Of a stretch of DNA of 64,000 nucleotides, positions 21,085 to 32,281 are shown one piece after another. Source of the stretch: Shinisaurus crocodilurus (lineage: Eukaryota; Chordata; Lepidosauria; Squamata; Shinisauridae); assembly GCA_021292165.1 (NCBI GenBank), contig CM037880.1:206982255-207046254 (forward strand), read 5' to 3'. Below the pieces are notes generated by a model. The model was not told where the DNA came from. It was given only the letters and a program-made list of their open reading frames with translations, and ran no database searches. A program made the translations under genes and the position numbers. The first letter of the stretch is position 1; every line of letters starts with the position of its first letter.

Positions 21085-22740
21085 CTGGGCCTGTTTTGGT
21101 TGCTGTTGTTAGTTACCATTATCCAGCAATAGGAAGGGCCATGGCTCAGGGGTAGAGCCCCTGCTTGGCACGCAGGAGGGCCCAGGTTCAATCCCCAGCA
21201 TCTCCAGGTAGGGCGAGGAAATGATCCTGCCTCAAGCCCTGGAGAGCGGATACCTGTCAGTGTTGACAGCACTAGGCTAGAGGGACCAAGGGTCCGACTC
21301 AGTATAAGGCGGATCCCGATGTTCCTATAGTATGGATGGACAGCTTTGATTTAAAAAAAAACACAGGAGTTAAATGTTGGTGGGAGAGAAATACTGCTCA
21401 CTTCTACAAGGTGGGTATAGGTGGGTATCACTCATGACTATTACTTACTCAGAGGTAAGCCCATTACCTTATATGGGATGTCTATTCGTATATCAGCAGA
21501 GGGAGAGCTGTGTAATGGTACTTTCCGTTGTCAGGGGGATTGCCATGGCACATCCCATTGTGGGCCCTGCTGTGGTGGTCACAATGGAATTTTCTGGGGC
21601 TGGGGAGGCAGGATGGACATTTGGGCACATCAACTGAAGAGCAGAACTGATAGAGTGGTGCTGTTTTATTGTGGGCTTACTCTGTATTTAAAAAGCAAAC
21701 AAAAAACCCACCCGCTTTGACTCTGCAGAAGTGATCAAATGTGTTCTGTAGGCAAAACCAAAGAGTGTTTAAATGCTGCCTCTCTCCATCCTTAGGGAAA
21801 CATTTCTCAGAAGCATCCTTTTGACACAACGCGGGGCTCCCTCTCCGGCTTGCGACCACTCGAAGAACCTCCCGTCCTCCCTGAAGAAGGCAAGCACCCT
21901 GGAAGGGCTGGGAGGTGGCCTGCCTTCTGATTTGTGGGGGGGGGGGCTCTGGTCCGATGTTGCCTGCCTCCCTTGGAAGAAGAGAAGGAGCTCCTCTCAT
22001 GGATGAAGAGGGTCCACCCAGGAGGAAGAAAAGGAGGGAGATGGAGACTTGCACCTTCTATTCCGGGAGACACTTGACTGGCCCTTCGACACAGCCCACG
22101 CCTGCAGGAGCACGGCAGCTAAACCCCAGAACTAGGCCGTGGGAAGTCTCTCCTGACTCTTCATGGAAGGGAAGCAATGCCAGGCATCTCCCTCTGAGAA
22201 AGACGGGGGAAGCAGTTCTTCCAGGAGGATTCCTCGAAGATGCTTCATTGTGCCGGGACCCAGAAGCCAGGGCCGTTGACAAGAGCCCTGGAACAGATCA
22301 CAGCAGCTCATGAAGCAAAAGGCACAACAGACAAGGAGACCCCCACCTACCTGCCTGGCCCTGCTGCCTCCAGCTCCGTGCTCTACCCACCTGTCATGAG
22401 ATCCCGGACAATTTCAACACACCTCCCCTCAGCACAGAAGGCCACAGCGATCTTGAAGTACCCTGGAATCTCTTTATCCTCAACAAGGATTTCTCAAAGG
22501 TTTCAAGCTGCCCGTGTTAACACTCCATCGTCAAACGTGCCACTAGGGAGATCTTGGAGTTACTCCTTTACAGCCCTCTTCTCGGAGGATCACCCACCCA
22601 CAGAAGAATCCGTGATCAGTGTTGCTTTGCTCGCCAACCAAGAAGACTGCTGCCTTGGCCACTGGTCCTGCTCTGCAGGTAGTGCAGATTAACTGCCAGT
22701 TTTCAGCATCAGTGCCCCTGCCTCCACTTCCACTGCTGGA
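21085..22740 (+). repeat. Segmental duplication, copy 1
   Basis: This ~1.65-kb block is nearly identical to 24123-25759; the offset is ~3038 bases. It contains a tRNA-Ala SINE at its left end, then unique-looking sequence with small indels between copies (for example a G run at 21938-21948 absent from copy 2). A partial third copy is at 22738-23128. No recognised gene. Confidence 0.85.
21137..21330 (+). mobile_element. tRNA-Ala-derived SINE
   Basis: The head has box A ATGGCTCAGGGGTAGAGC and box B GGTTCAATCCCCAGC, in the order and spacing of tRNA-Ala. It is followed by the SINE body (CTCCAGGTAGGGCGAGGAAA, CTGGAGAGCGGATACCTGTC) and the tail GTCCGACTCAGTATAAGGCG. It cannot be a functional tRNA because the 3' acceptor continues into the body. 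Duplicated with its host block at 24170. Confidence 0.85.
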
Positions 22741-23128
22741 CCAAGGGTCCGACTCAGTATAAGCTGGATCCTGATGTTCCTATAGTATGGATGGACAGCT
22801 TTGATAAAAAACAGGAGTTAAAAGTTGGCAGGAGAGAAATACTGCTCACTTCTACAAGCCTCTGTATAGGTGGGTATCACTCATGACTATTACTTACTAT
22901 TACTGAGGTACGCCCATTACCTTATATGGGATGTCTATTTGTATATCAGCAGAGGAAGAGCTGTGTAATGGTACTTTCCGTTGTCAGGGGGATTGCTGCC
23001 ATGGCACATCTCATTGTGAGCCCTGCTGTGGTGGTCACAATGGAATTTTCTGGGGCTGGGGAGGCAGGATGGACATTTGGGCACATCAACTGAAGAGCAG
23101 AACTGATAGGGTGGTGCTGTTTTATTGC
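22738..23128 (+). repeat. Partial third copy of the duplicated block
   Basis: Homology to 21282-21672 starts in the SINE tail (GGACCAAGGGTCCGACTCAG) and ends abruptly at GCTGTTTTATTG. The next bases, CCAGCATTCCTGGCCATTGG, match the left edge near 21048. The junctions suggest unequal exchange. Confidence 0.75.
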
Positions 23129-24122
23129 CAGCATTCCTGGCCATTGGAAGGCTGCCTGAGGCTGATGGGCATAGGCAGTGTTAGGGGAGAGCCCATGGCT
23201 CCCGGATCTTCTGAGTTGTGCCCTGCATCCTCCGAGCTGCCCTAGTTGTAGTCATCTGCCTTAATAGAGGCCTGCATCTTCTTTGCAGTTACTAGGCAAG
23301 CGCAGGACTCCCTCCCTCAGCAGACCAAGAAGGCGTGCAGCATGAAGGCCTTTCAAAATAGAGGGGAGACAGCCACCTTAAGTTCCCTTCCACAGTCTGC
23401 TCCGTGATTTTTCTCTCTTCCTGCTTTTACATCTCCACTGCTGGAGCTTGCTTGCCATGAAAGGGTGAAGCGGGGGAGGGAAGGGCAAGAAGAGCCTCCT
23501 GTGAAATCCTGGTGCCTGCCTCTGTTGCCCCAAACTGGATCCTTTGGCTTCTGCAGAACTTCAGTCCTTTCAGCACAGCAAAGGATTTCACCAGCCACCC
23601 CAAGCTTCTTTCTCCCGCCCCCCCCTTAATTGCACCCATCTGGCTGCAGGCAGCAGATTATACCAAAAAGAGGGTTGCGACTCCGTGATGTCATAATCCA
23701 GGAAGTGCTGGGGCTTCTTTTCAATAGGTTTTACAGTTTCAAAAACGAAAGGAACAGACCTCAGCCACCCATCCGTGTAGAGGTAATTAAGTTTGTGCAA
23801 CTCTCCCACACCCTCCATAATTCCTCTGAAGTGCTCCCCCTCTGAAAGGAGCCCCTTGGCTTGCGGGATTCGCTCTCCCCCCTCCAATTCCAAGCACCGT
23901 TCTTCTTTTCCTCTTCTTCCCGCCCCATCTTGGTTTTCCTCTCTCTTCTTTTTCCCAACCCAGAACATGTCTTGGGGAATTCTCCAGTGGAGAGGGTGGT
24001 GGGCAACAGACGTTCTGGACTGTATAGGACTTTGTACAAACAAACAAGAGGATTTGTTGTTCTCCTTCTCTTCACCCAGGTCTTTGAGAAAAGTGGGTTC
24101 CCGTGGTTGCAGACGAAGGGAT
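23129..24122. other. Spacer between duplicated blocks, no gene recognised
   Basis: Not repeated elsewhere in the window. Open frames of 81-271 codons overlap each other in several phases, and the longest (minus, 23588-24403) runs into the SINE. None has a recognisable domain. Confidence 0.4.
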
Positions 24123-25759
24123 CTGGGCCTGTTTTGGTTGCTGTTGTTAGTTACCATTATCCAGCAATAGGAAGGGCCGTAGCTCAGGGGTAGAGCCCCT
24201 GCTTGGCACGCAGGAGGGCCCAGGTTTAATCCCCGGCACCTCCAGGTAGGGCGAGGAAATGATCCTGCCTCAAGCCCTGGAGAGCGGATACCTGTCAGTG
24301 TTGACAGCACTAGGCTAGATGGACCAAGGGTCCGACTCAGTATAAGGCGGATCCCGATGTTCCTATAGTATGGATGGACAGCTTTGATTAAAAAAAACAA
24401 CACAGGAGTTAAATGTTGGTGGGAGAGAAATACTGCTCACTTCTACAAAGTGGGTATAGGTGGGTATCACTCATGACTATTACTTACTCAGAGGTAAGCC
24501 CATTACCTTATATGGGATGACTATTCGCATATCAGCAGAGGGAGAGCTGTGTAATGGTACTTTCCGTTGTCAGGGGGATTGCTGCCATGGCACATCCCAT
24601 TGTGGGCCCTGCTGTGGTGGTCACAATGGAATTTTCTGGGGCTGGGGAGGCAGGATGGACATTTGGGCACATCAACTGAAGAGCAGAACTGATAGGGTGG
24701 TGCTGTTTTATTGTGGGCTTACTCTGTATTTAAAAAGCAAACAAAAAACCCACCCGCTTTGACTCTGCAGAAGTGATCGAATGCGTTCTGTAAGCAAAAC
24801 CGAAGAGTGTTTAAATGCTGCCTCTTTCCATACTTTAGGGAAACATTTCTCAGAAGCATCCTTTTGACACAACACGGGGCTCCCTCTCCGGCTTGCGACC
24901 ACCCGAAGAACCTCCCGTCCTCCCTGAAGAAGGCAAGCACCCTGGAAGGGCTGGGAGGTGGCCTGCCTTCTGATGATGTTGCCTGCCTCCCTTGGAAGAA
25001 GAGAAGGAGCTCCTCTCATGGATGAAGAGGAGGAATGAAGAAAAGGACGGAGAGAGATTGGAGACTTGCACCTTCTATTCCGGGAGACACTTGACTGGCC
25101 CTTCGACACAGCCCACGCCTGCATGAGCACGGCAGCGAAACCCCAGAACTAGGCCGTGGGAAGTCTCTCTCGACTTTTCATGGAAGGGAAGCAATGCCAG
25201 GCATCTCCCTCTGAGAAAGACGGGGGACAGCAGTTCTTCTAGGAGGATTCCTCGAAGATGCTTCATTGTGCCGGGACCCATAAGCTAGTGCCGTTGACAA
25301 GAGCCCCAGAACAGATCGCAGCAGCTCGTGAAGCAAAAGGCACAACAGACAAGGAGACCCCCACCCACCTGCCTGGCTCTGCTGCCTCCAGCTCCGTGCT
25401 CTACCCACCTGTCAAGAGATCCTGGACAATTTCAACACACCTCCCCTCAACATAGAAGGCCGCAGCGATCTTGAAGTACCCTGGAATTTCTTTATCTTCA
25501 AGGAGGATTTCTCAAAGGTTTCTAGCTGCTCATGTTAAAACTACATCATCATATGTGCCACTAGGGAGATCTTGGAGTTACTCCTCCTTTACAGCCCTCT
25601 TCTTGGAGGATCACCCACCCACAGAAGAATCCGTGATCAGTGTTGCTTTGCTCGCCAACCAAGAAGACTGCTGCCTTGGCCACTGGTCCTGCTCTGCAGG
25701 TGGTGCAGATTAACTGCCGGTTTTCAGCATCAAGGCCCCTCCCCCCACTTCCACTTCTG
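24123..25759 (+). repeat. Segmental duplication, copy 2
   Basis: Near-identical counterpart of 21085-22740, with the same SINE at its left end and the same end point (GTTTTCAGCATCA...CCACTTCCAC). Differences are scattered substitutions and short indels. Confidence 0.85.
24170..24366 (+). mobile_element. tRNA-Ala-derived SINE (duplicate)
   Basis: Same structure as the SINE at 21137, here with box A GTAGCTCAGGGGTAGAGC and box B GGTTTAATCCCCGGC. It was copied as part of the segmental duplication rather than inserted independently. Confidence 0.85.
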
Positions 25760-26539
25760 GGTTGAATCATCCACGGCCCTGCTGGAGGGGGCACACAGGG
25801 CAGGTCGCCACACTCCTTTGCCCCCAGCACCTGCTGCATCCTGCACCTCCCCAGCAGCTGCTGCACCCTGGCTTTGAAGGAAAGGAAGGCACACGCCAGG
25901 GGAGCAACAGGACTGGCCATGGCTCAGGGCCTCCGTCCACTGGATTTGGTCCAATGGGGGCAGATGTGATGCGATTCCTTTATTCTTCAGTCTGGCTGAG
26001 AGCTCGAAGCTCCGACTCACCAGACCTTCCCTGGCAGGTGTTCGGGGGGGGGGGGGGCAGTGGTCCTTCTTCACACGCTTCCCGACCCATTTCCACAGGG
26101 ACCACTGCAGGCCTCTTTTCCTGCGCTGACAATGGACCCTCTCAATGACAGGCAGAGTGCTGGTTTCTACTTCTGTCAGCTCAGGCTCATGGAACTGAGT
26201 CCTCCCTGAAGCCCTGAGTGTGCAAGAGGTCCAAGCTCAGCCAGCCAGAGACAGCTGAGAATCAGGCTTTATTGGCTGGAAACCAGGCATTGTGAGCTTC
26301 AGTGGCCCAACTTTTGGCTGAAAATCTGAGACTTTAAATTCAACTGAAGGATACCGAAACTGTCACAGTTGCACCTGCCCCCGCACCATACTGGGGATGA
26401 TGTCCAGATAGTCCCCACAAAAAGTTGGTGGATGTCCAGGGATGTTTCCCAGTGTTGTGGCTCAATCTCAGGTTTACATGGAGCTTCTGCGCCTAGAAGA
26501 CTTTACATTGGACAGAATTCAATAAATACAGACTGTGCT
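25760..26539. other. No gene recognised
   Basis: Contains a G run at 26044-26057. Frames on both strands lack domain features. Confidence 0.4.
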
Positions 26540-27930
26540 TGACTGGTGGTCTCCACCAAAGGATGTGATGGACGCACGAAGCTTCCTAGGCTTCACAACC
26601 TCTCACCATTAGCCTTATCTCCCATTTTCCAGTATAGCAGCTCCATTGACAGACCTGTTGTGAGCCCAGATAGACTCCAAGTGGACCCTTCAGGCTCAAG
26701 CTGCCTTTGACCGCCACAAAAAAGAAGTTCACCCCAGCTTCAGTCATACTTTACCCTGACCTGAGAAAACCAGTTATTGTCAAGGCAGATGCATCCAGTG
26801 TGGCCATTGGAGCCATTTGATATCGGCCAGGACAGGACACAGAACCTCCTTGTCCATGTGCTCATGTACTTGCTCGCTAACTAGGACAGACCACATTCAG
26901 AAAAGCAAAATGTGTTAGATTTGCCTTGAAAGTGCATCCAAAAGTAAGAGGATCAAAGACTTGATCTAAATAATCTATTTTGTTTACAAGCTGGGCACTT
27001 AGCCCATCGGATTCTACTTTCTAGGTGAAATCAGACTTTTTGGATGTAATAGCTTCATTTTAACCATTATTTGAATTTGAATTTATTTTGCCATGTGGAA
27101 TTTACCAGATTGACTGCTGTTTCCTTTCGGAATTTTAAAATGGCTGATTGATAGTACAACAAGCTATATTCCTTCCTGACCTCATGAGAATGCAATGGTA
27201 CCATTTGGGAGAATTGGGAGAAGGGGCTACTGGCTATCAAGGTAGCCTTCAAAGCCTGGCACCCTTATTGACAGTGAGCCAGTACCTCGTGGCAGTTCAG
27301 ACCGATCATTGCAATCTTGAGCACCTTCAAACAGCTAAAGAATACAACTGGCAGAAAATCCGGTGGTCTCTGTGCCCACGCATGAGAGATTTCTGGTGCC
27401 CATGCATAAGGGAAGACACACAACGTTATGTTAGCTCCTGTGAAAAGTGTGCCCATGTGAAGGATCAGTCTGGGAAACCAGAGGGCCTGTTACATCCCTT
27501 GCCGACTCCAGATGGACCATGGAAAACCGTCACCCTGAACATTATTACGTGGCTACCTCTGTCTCAACGATACTCAGCCATACCAGTGGTAGTTGATGCC
27601 TTTACCCAAATGGCTCATTTTGTACCCTGCACAGGCTCCTCTATAGCAGAGGGGAAAGTGTAGCTCTACCTTCGATGTATATTCGGACCACAAGATCTCC
27701 TGGACCAAGCCCTGCAAATAGGTGATAACACTTAGCTCTCCACAAAATATCTAAAAACTGAACACCCCCTTCAAAAGCGGGAGGATAAATTTCCCATGAC
27801 CCACATCATCAGTCCTGTGGCTTTCCATCTTCGCCTGCCAAGCTCCCTGAAAATTCTCCCGGCCTCCCACACTTCGTGCACTGTGCTCTCTAAGGGCCTG
27901 CCTTGCCCACAGCCTTGCCTTCAAGCGTGA
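26540..27930 (+). pseudogene. Decayed Ty3/gypsy pol (RT end, RNase H, integrase)
   Basis: In order: the RT C-terminus (SFLGFTTS, then SSIAAPLTDLL) at ~26580-26665; RNase H pieces (an ADASSVAIGAI-type block near 26790, then TDHCNLEHLQTAKEY at ~27300); a stop-free stretch (27148-27663) with the integrase zinc-binding half SSCEKCAHVKDQSGKPEGLL; and the start of the catalytic core (VVVDAFTQMAHFVPC). Fragments to ~27930 match the post-integrase region (PVAFHLRLPSSLKI). Stops and frameshifts interrupt it, and ~26900-27180 looks inserted or diverged. No LTR pair is evident. A dead element. Confidence 0.8.
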
Positions 27931-28486
27931 CCAATGTGGATCCTACTTAAAGAACAGGCACTGAAAATGCTGTGCAGACCGCTTCACATAGGCCTCCTGC
28001 CGTTTCAGGACCTGCCCATGCCTAACGCTTCAGGGCAAGAATTGAAAAGCAAAAGACCCTCTTTTTACCCAGTCCTAGGAACATCTCCATCATCCCTTCT
28101 GGACTGGAGCCCCGTGAAGCACAAAGAAAGGTGCTCAGACTTGAAATTTGGTGAGCCTGCTGTGGGAGATGGAGAGCCAAGGTCAAGTGAGTATTGAAAA
28201 AAGCTACCTCACATTTAACTCTGAGCCCCGCCCCTTCTTCAAAGGTGACAGGTGGTTTAGCCCTGCTACTGGCAGAAGTCCCACCCCATCCCCTGGAAGT
28301 CCCACCTCCAGATGCCCTTCCCGGAAGAAGGCATCAACTGGATGGGGGTCATTTGAGCCCTCTAGGGACTCGTCAAGCTGAGATGGACTGATATGAAGAC
28401 GGTTTATACCCCTGCCATACATGTGGGGGACTGGGAGTGACCACACAGGATTCATATGCAAAACCATCCCTGGAAGTCCCAGATCC

Positions 28487-29016
28487 GGAGGTCCAGCCCC
28501 GGATGGAGGGGAAATGTAAGGGGTCACGTGACCCCCCTCTATGAACTCAACATGCCATTGTGGCCAAACAGGAAGAGGTTTTAGACAGCTGCTGTACACA
28601 GGGAAAGAAAGCACCCCACCAGGGTCATGGAATGGCCCAAGGCAGTCTTGCGAGACCTGAAATAAATTACATGAAGGTGGTTTCCCCATTTTTAAAATCT
28701 GGCCTTTGTATCATGGATCTCCCTTTCAGATGTAGAAGATACTTAGGCACAAATCAACACAGAAACAAGTCTAGGGAGAAAGAAAAGAGCAGGTTCCATT
28801 TTCTTGAGAGAGAATTTTAGGTTCATCATATTTAGCAGCACTGCCTTTTTTCCTTCTTTTTCTGCGGAAAACTAGTTTTTATGTGGGGTCCTTTGTTCCC
28901 CCATCAAAAGCAATTGTCTGAAACCTCTCTCTATTGGTTCATGGTGGCATGATGAGTTTGTGGATGGGTCTCATGACCCGCCATCAGGTGATCCCTCCAT
29001 CCGGGGCAGGACCTCC
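28487..29016. repeat. 23-bp inverted motif pair inside each array unit
   Basis: GGAGGTCCAGCCCCGGATGG (start of 28487-28509) is the reverse complement, with one mismatch, of 28994-29016 (CCTCCATCCGGGGCAGGACC...). A third, direct copy lies at 29555-29577. The same set recurs in the other units. Confidence 0.85.
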
Positions 29017-29102
29017 AGAGATGGGACTTCTGAGCATGGTGTTTCAAATGACCCCCGTGTAGTCTCTTCCAGTTCCACACATATATGGTGAGGGTCTAAA
29101 AT

Positions 29103-29508
29103 TAGGGATATATGGAGATTGTAAAATCCACTCTGTCTACATTTTGCAGATGTTCAGGCAGCTTTTGTTGCATCGTCCGCGCATTGACGGAATCGGATTT
29201 TGCGCAAATGCATTCGTACGCAAATTCACAAATTCCCCAATAATGCCCACCACCTCCCCCAACATACACTAACGTGTATTTGTATGATTTAGCCTATAGG
29301 GGAAATGTGCATTTTTGGTGGGTGTTTCTTCTTTTATTTTCCGTATTTTTGTACAACAAAATTTGTGCCAAATTACGGAAGGTAAAAAGACCAGTCCTCG
29401 ACGGAATCCCCACCAGTCTGGAAGAGACAGTCTGGTGCAGAATCCGCAGGTCAGATTCTTGAAATTCGAACTAATTTGACTCCATTTCGGTTTCCTCCGG
29501 CGTCCCTA
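29103..29508. repeat. MITE within array unit 1 (also in units 2-4)
   Basis: Begins TAGGGATATATGGAG and ends CTCCGGCGTCCCTA, imperfect inverted termini of the same TAGGGAT type as other MITEs here. Flanks GTCTAAAA and GCCTAAAC agree at 6 of 8 positions. Counterparts lie at about 31266, 33438 and 35618, so the MITE was present before the unit was amplified. Confidence 0.65.
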
Positions 29509-30117
29509 GCCTAAACCCTCAGCGTATGGGTCCATGGTTGCATGACGAGTGATTCCTCCATCTGGGGCAGGACCTCCGGAGGTAAGACATCCCGGGATGG
29601 AGTCGGACATCCGACAGGGGTGGAGTTAACCATCTGTCACATTTGAATAAGCGGCAGGGCTCGTGAGGTAGCCTTTTTCACTACTCGGGTATGTTGTGTT
29701 CCCAGTGGATGCGTGGGGAATACCCACCACGAAGACTGCTCCCTGCCCACTTGCAGGCTCAATCGGACACAGATATGGTGTCCTAAGGTGATAGATCAAT
29801 GGGGCACAGAGGAGAAGGGGTTATAGCTCCAGAATCCAGAGGGGGAGAGCAACTACTGGGATGGCTCAGACTGCCTGGGCATCTAATCCAGAACTGGAGG
29901 GAGATCTAGGGCACCTGCTGAAGGGAGAGTTAAGCTGATACTAAACAGAGGCCCTGATAGCCGTGTGAAGGCCTCAGATGGCTGCGGTCCCTCACCAGAA
30001 AGAACGCTGCTGAGGGGAGAACCTTCCAGTCAGCATCTCATACAGTGCACTCACAAGGGTCCATCCTTGCCTCCCGCTTTGTCCAAAGTGGACCTTGCGT
30101 TGATTAGTGAGGCCCAG

Positions 30118-32281
30118 AACAGGCACTGAACATGATGTGCAGATCGCTTCCCATTGGCCTCCTGCCGTGTCAGGACCTGCCCATGCCTAACACTTCAGGG
30201 CAAGAATTGAGAAGCAAAAGTCCCTCTTTTTACCCAGTCCTAGGAACATCTCCATCATCCCTCCTGGACTGGAGCCCCGTGAAGCACAAAGAAAGGTGCT
30301 CAGACTTGAAATTTGGTGAGCCTGCTGTGGGAGATGGAGAGCCAAGGTCAAGTGAGTATTGAAAAAAGCTACCTCACATTTAACTCTAAGCCCCGCCCCT
30401 TCTTCAAAGGTGACAGGTGGTTTAGCCCTGCTACTGGCAGAAGTCCCACCCCATCCCCTGGAAGTCCCACCTCCAGATGCCCTTCCCGGAAGAAGGCATC
30501 AACTGGATGGGGGTCATTTGAGCCCTCTAGGGACTCGTCAAGCTGAGATGGACCGATATGAAGACGGTTTATACCCCTGCCATACATGTGGGGACTGGGA
30601 GTGACCACACAGGATTCATATGCAAAACCATCCCTGGAAGTCCCAGATCCGGAGGTCCAGCCCCGGATGGAGGGGAAATGTAAGGGGTCACATGACCCCC
30701 CTCTATGAACTCAACATGCCATTGTGGCCAAACAGGAAGAGGTTTTAGACAGCTGCTGTACACAGGGAAAGAAAGCACCCCACCAGGGTCATGGAATGGC
30801 CCAAGGCAGTCTTGCGAGACCTGAAATAAATTACATGAAGGTGGTTTCCCCATTTTTAAAATCTGGCCTTTGTATCATGGATCTCCCTTTCAGATGTAGA
30901 AGATACTTAGGCACAAATCAACACAGAAACAAGTCTAGGGAGAAAGAAAAGAGCAGGTTCCATTTTCTTGAGAGAGAATTTTAGGTTCATCATATTTAGC
31001 AGCACTGCCTTTTCCCCTTCTTTTTCTGCGGAAAACTAGTTTTTATGTGGGGTCCTTTGTTCCCCCATCAAAAGCAATTGTCTGAAACCTCTCTCTATTG
31101 GTTCATGGTGGCATGATGAGTTTGTGCATGGGTCTCATGACCTGCCATCCGGTGATCCTTCCATCCGGGGCAGGACCTCCAGAGATGGGACTTCTGAGCA
31201 TGGTGTTTCAAATGACCCCCGTGTAGTCACTTCTAGTCCCACACATGTACGGTGAGGGTCTAATTAGGGATGTACGGAGATCATAAAATCCATTCCGTCT
31301 ACATTTTGCAGATGTTCAGGCAGCTTTTGTTGCATCGTCCACGCATTGATGGAATCGGATTTTGCGCAAATGCATTCGTACGCAAATTCACAAATTCCCC
31401 AATAATGCCCACCACCTCCCCCAACATACACTAACGTGTATTTGTATGATTTAGCCTATAGAGGTAATGTGCATTTTTGGTGGGTGTTTCTTCTTTTATT
31501 TTCCAGTATTTTTGTACAACAAAATTTGTGCCAAATTACGGAAGGTAAAAAGACCAGTCCTCGACGGAATCCCCACCAGTCTGGAAGAGACAGTCTGGTG
31601 CAGAATCCGCAGGTCAGATTCTTGAAATTCGAACTAATTTGACTCCATTTCGGTTTCCTCCGGCGTCCCTAGCCTAAACCCTCAGCGTATGGGTCCATGG
31701 TTGCATGACGAGTGATTCCTCCATCTGGGGCAGGACCTCCGGAGGTAAGACATCCCGGGATGGAGTCGGACATCCGACAGGGGTGGAGTTAACCGTCTGT
31801 CACATTTGAATAAGCGGCAGGGCTCGTGAGGTAGCCTTTTTCACTACTCGGGTATGTTGTGTTCCCAGTGGATGCGTGGGGAATACCCACCACGAAGACT
31901 GCTCCCTGCCCACTTGCAGGCTCAATCGGACACAGATATGGTGTCCTAAGGCTGATAGATCAATGGGGCACAGAGGAGAAGGGGTTATAGCTCCAGAATC
32001 CAGAGGGGGAGAGCAACTACTGGGATGGCTCAGACTGCCTGGACATCTAATCTAGAACTGGAGGGAGATCTAGGGCACCTGCTGAAGGGAGAGTTAAGCT
32101 GATACTAAACAGAGGCCCTGACAGCCGTGTGAAGGCCTCAGATGGCTGCGGTCCCTCACCAGAAAGAACGCTGCTGAGGGGAGAACCTTCCAGTCAGCAT
32201 CTCATACAGTGCACTCACAAGGGTCCATCCTTGCCTCCCGCTTTGTCCAAAGTGGACCTTGCGTTGATTAGTGAGGCCCAG
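30118..32281 (+). repeat. Array unit 2
   Basis: Shares with unit 3 the variants AGTCACTTCTAGTCCC and TTAGGGATGTACGGAG. Its palindrome reads GGGGTCACATGACCCC, so the CACGTG core is lost. Confidence 0.85.

Larger units (their letters stand above)
27953..30117 (+). repeat. Array unit 1
   Basis: Left-most unit, directly after the gypsy remnant. It uniquely carries the perfect palindrome GGGGTCACGTGACCCC at 28520-28535. It shares with unit 4 the variants AGTCTCTTCCAGTTCC and TTAGGGATATATGGAG. Confidence 0.85.

Noticed and set aside
24180..24245. Genuine tRNA-Ala gene
   Set aside because: The cloverleaf head continues into a SINE body and tail, is duplicated with the block, and has substitutions in the stems.
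23588..24403. 271-codon minus-strand frame as a host gene
   Set aside because: It crosses the tRNA-Ala SINE and the edge of the segmental duplication, has no recognisable domain and is overlapped by other frames of similar quality.
26540..27930. Endogenous retrovirus
   Set aside because: The integrase and RNase H wording is Ty3/gypsy-like, and no envelope or retroviral LTR pair is seen.
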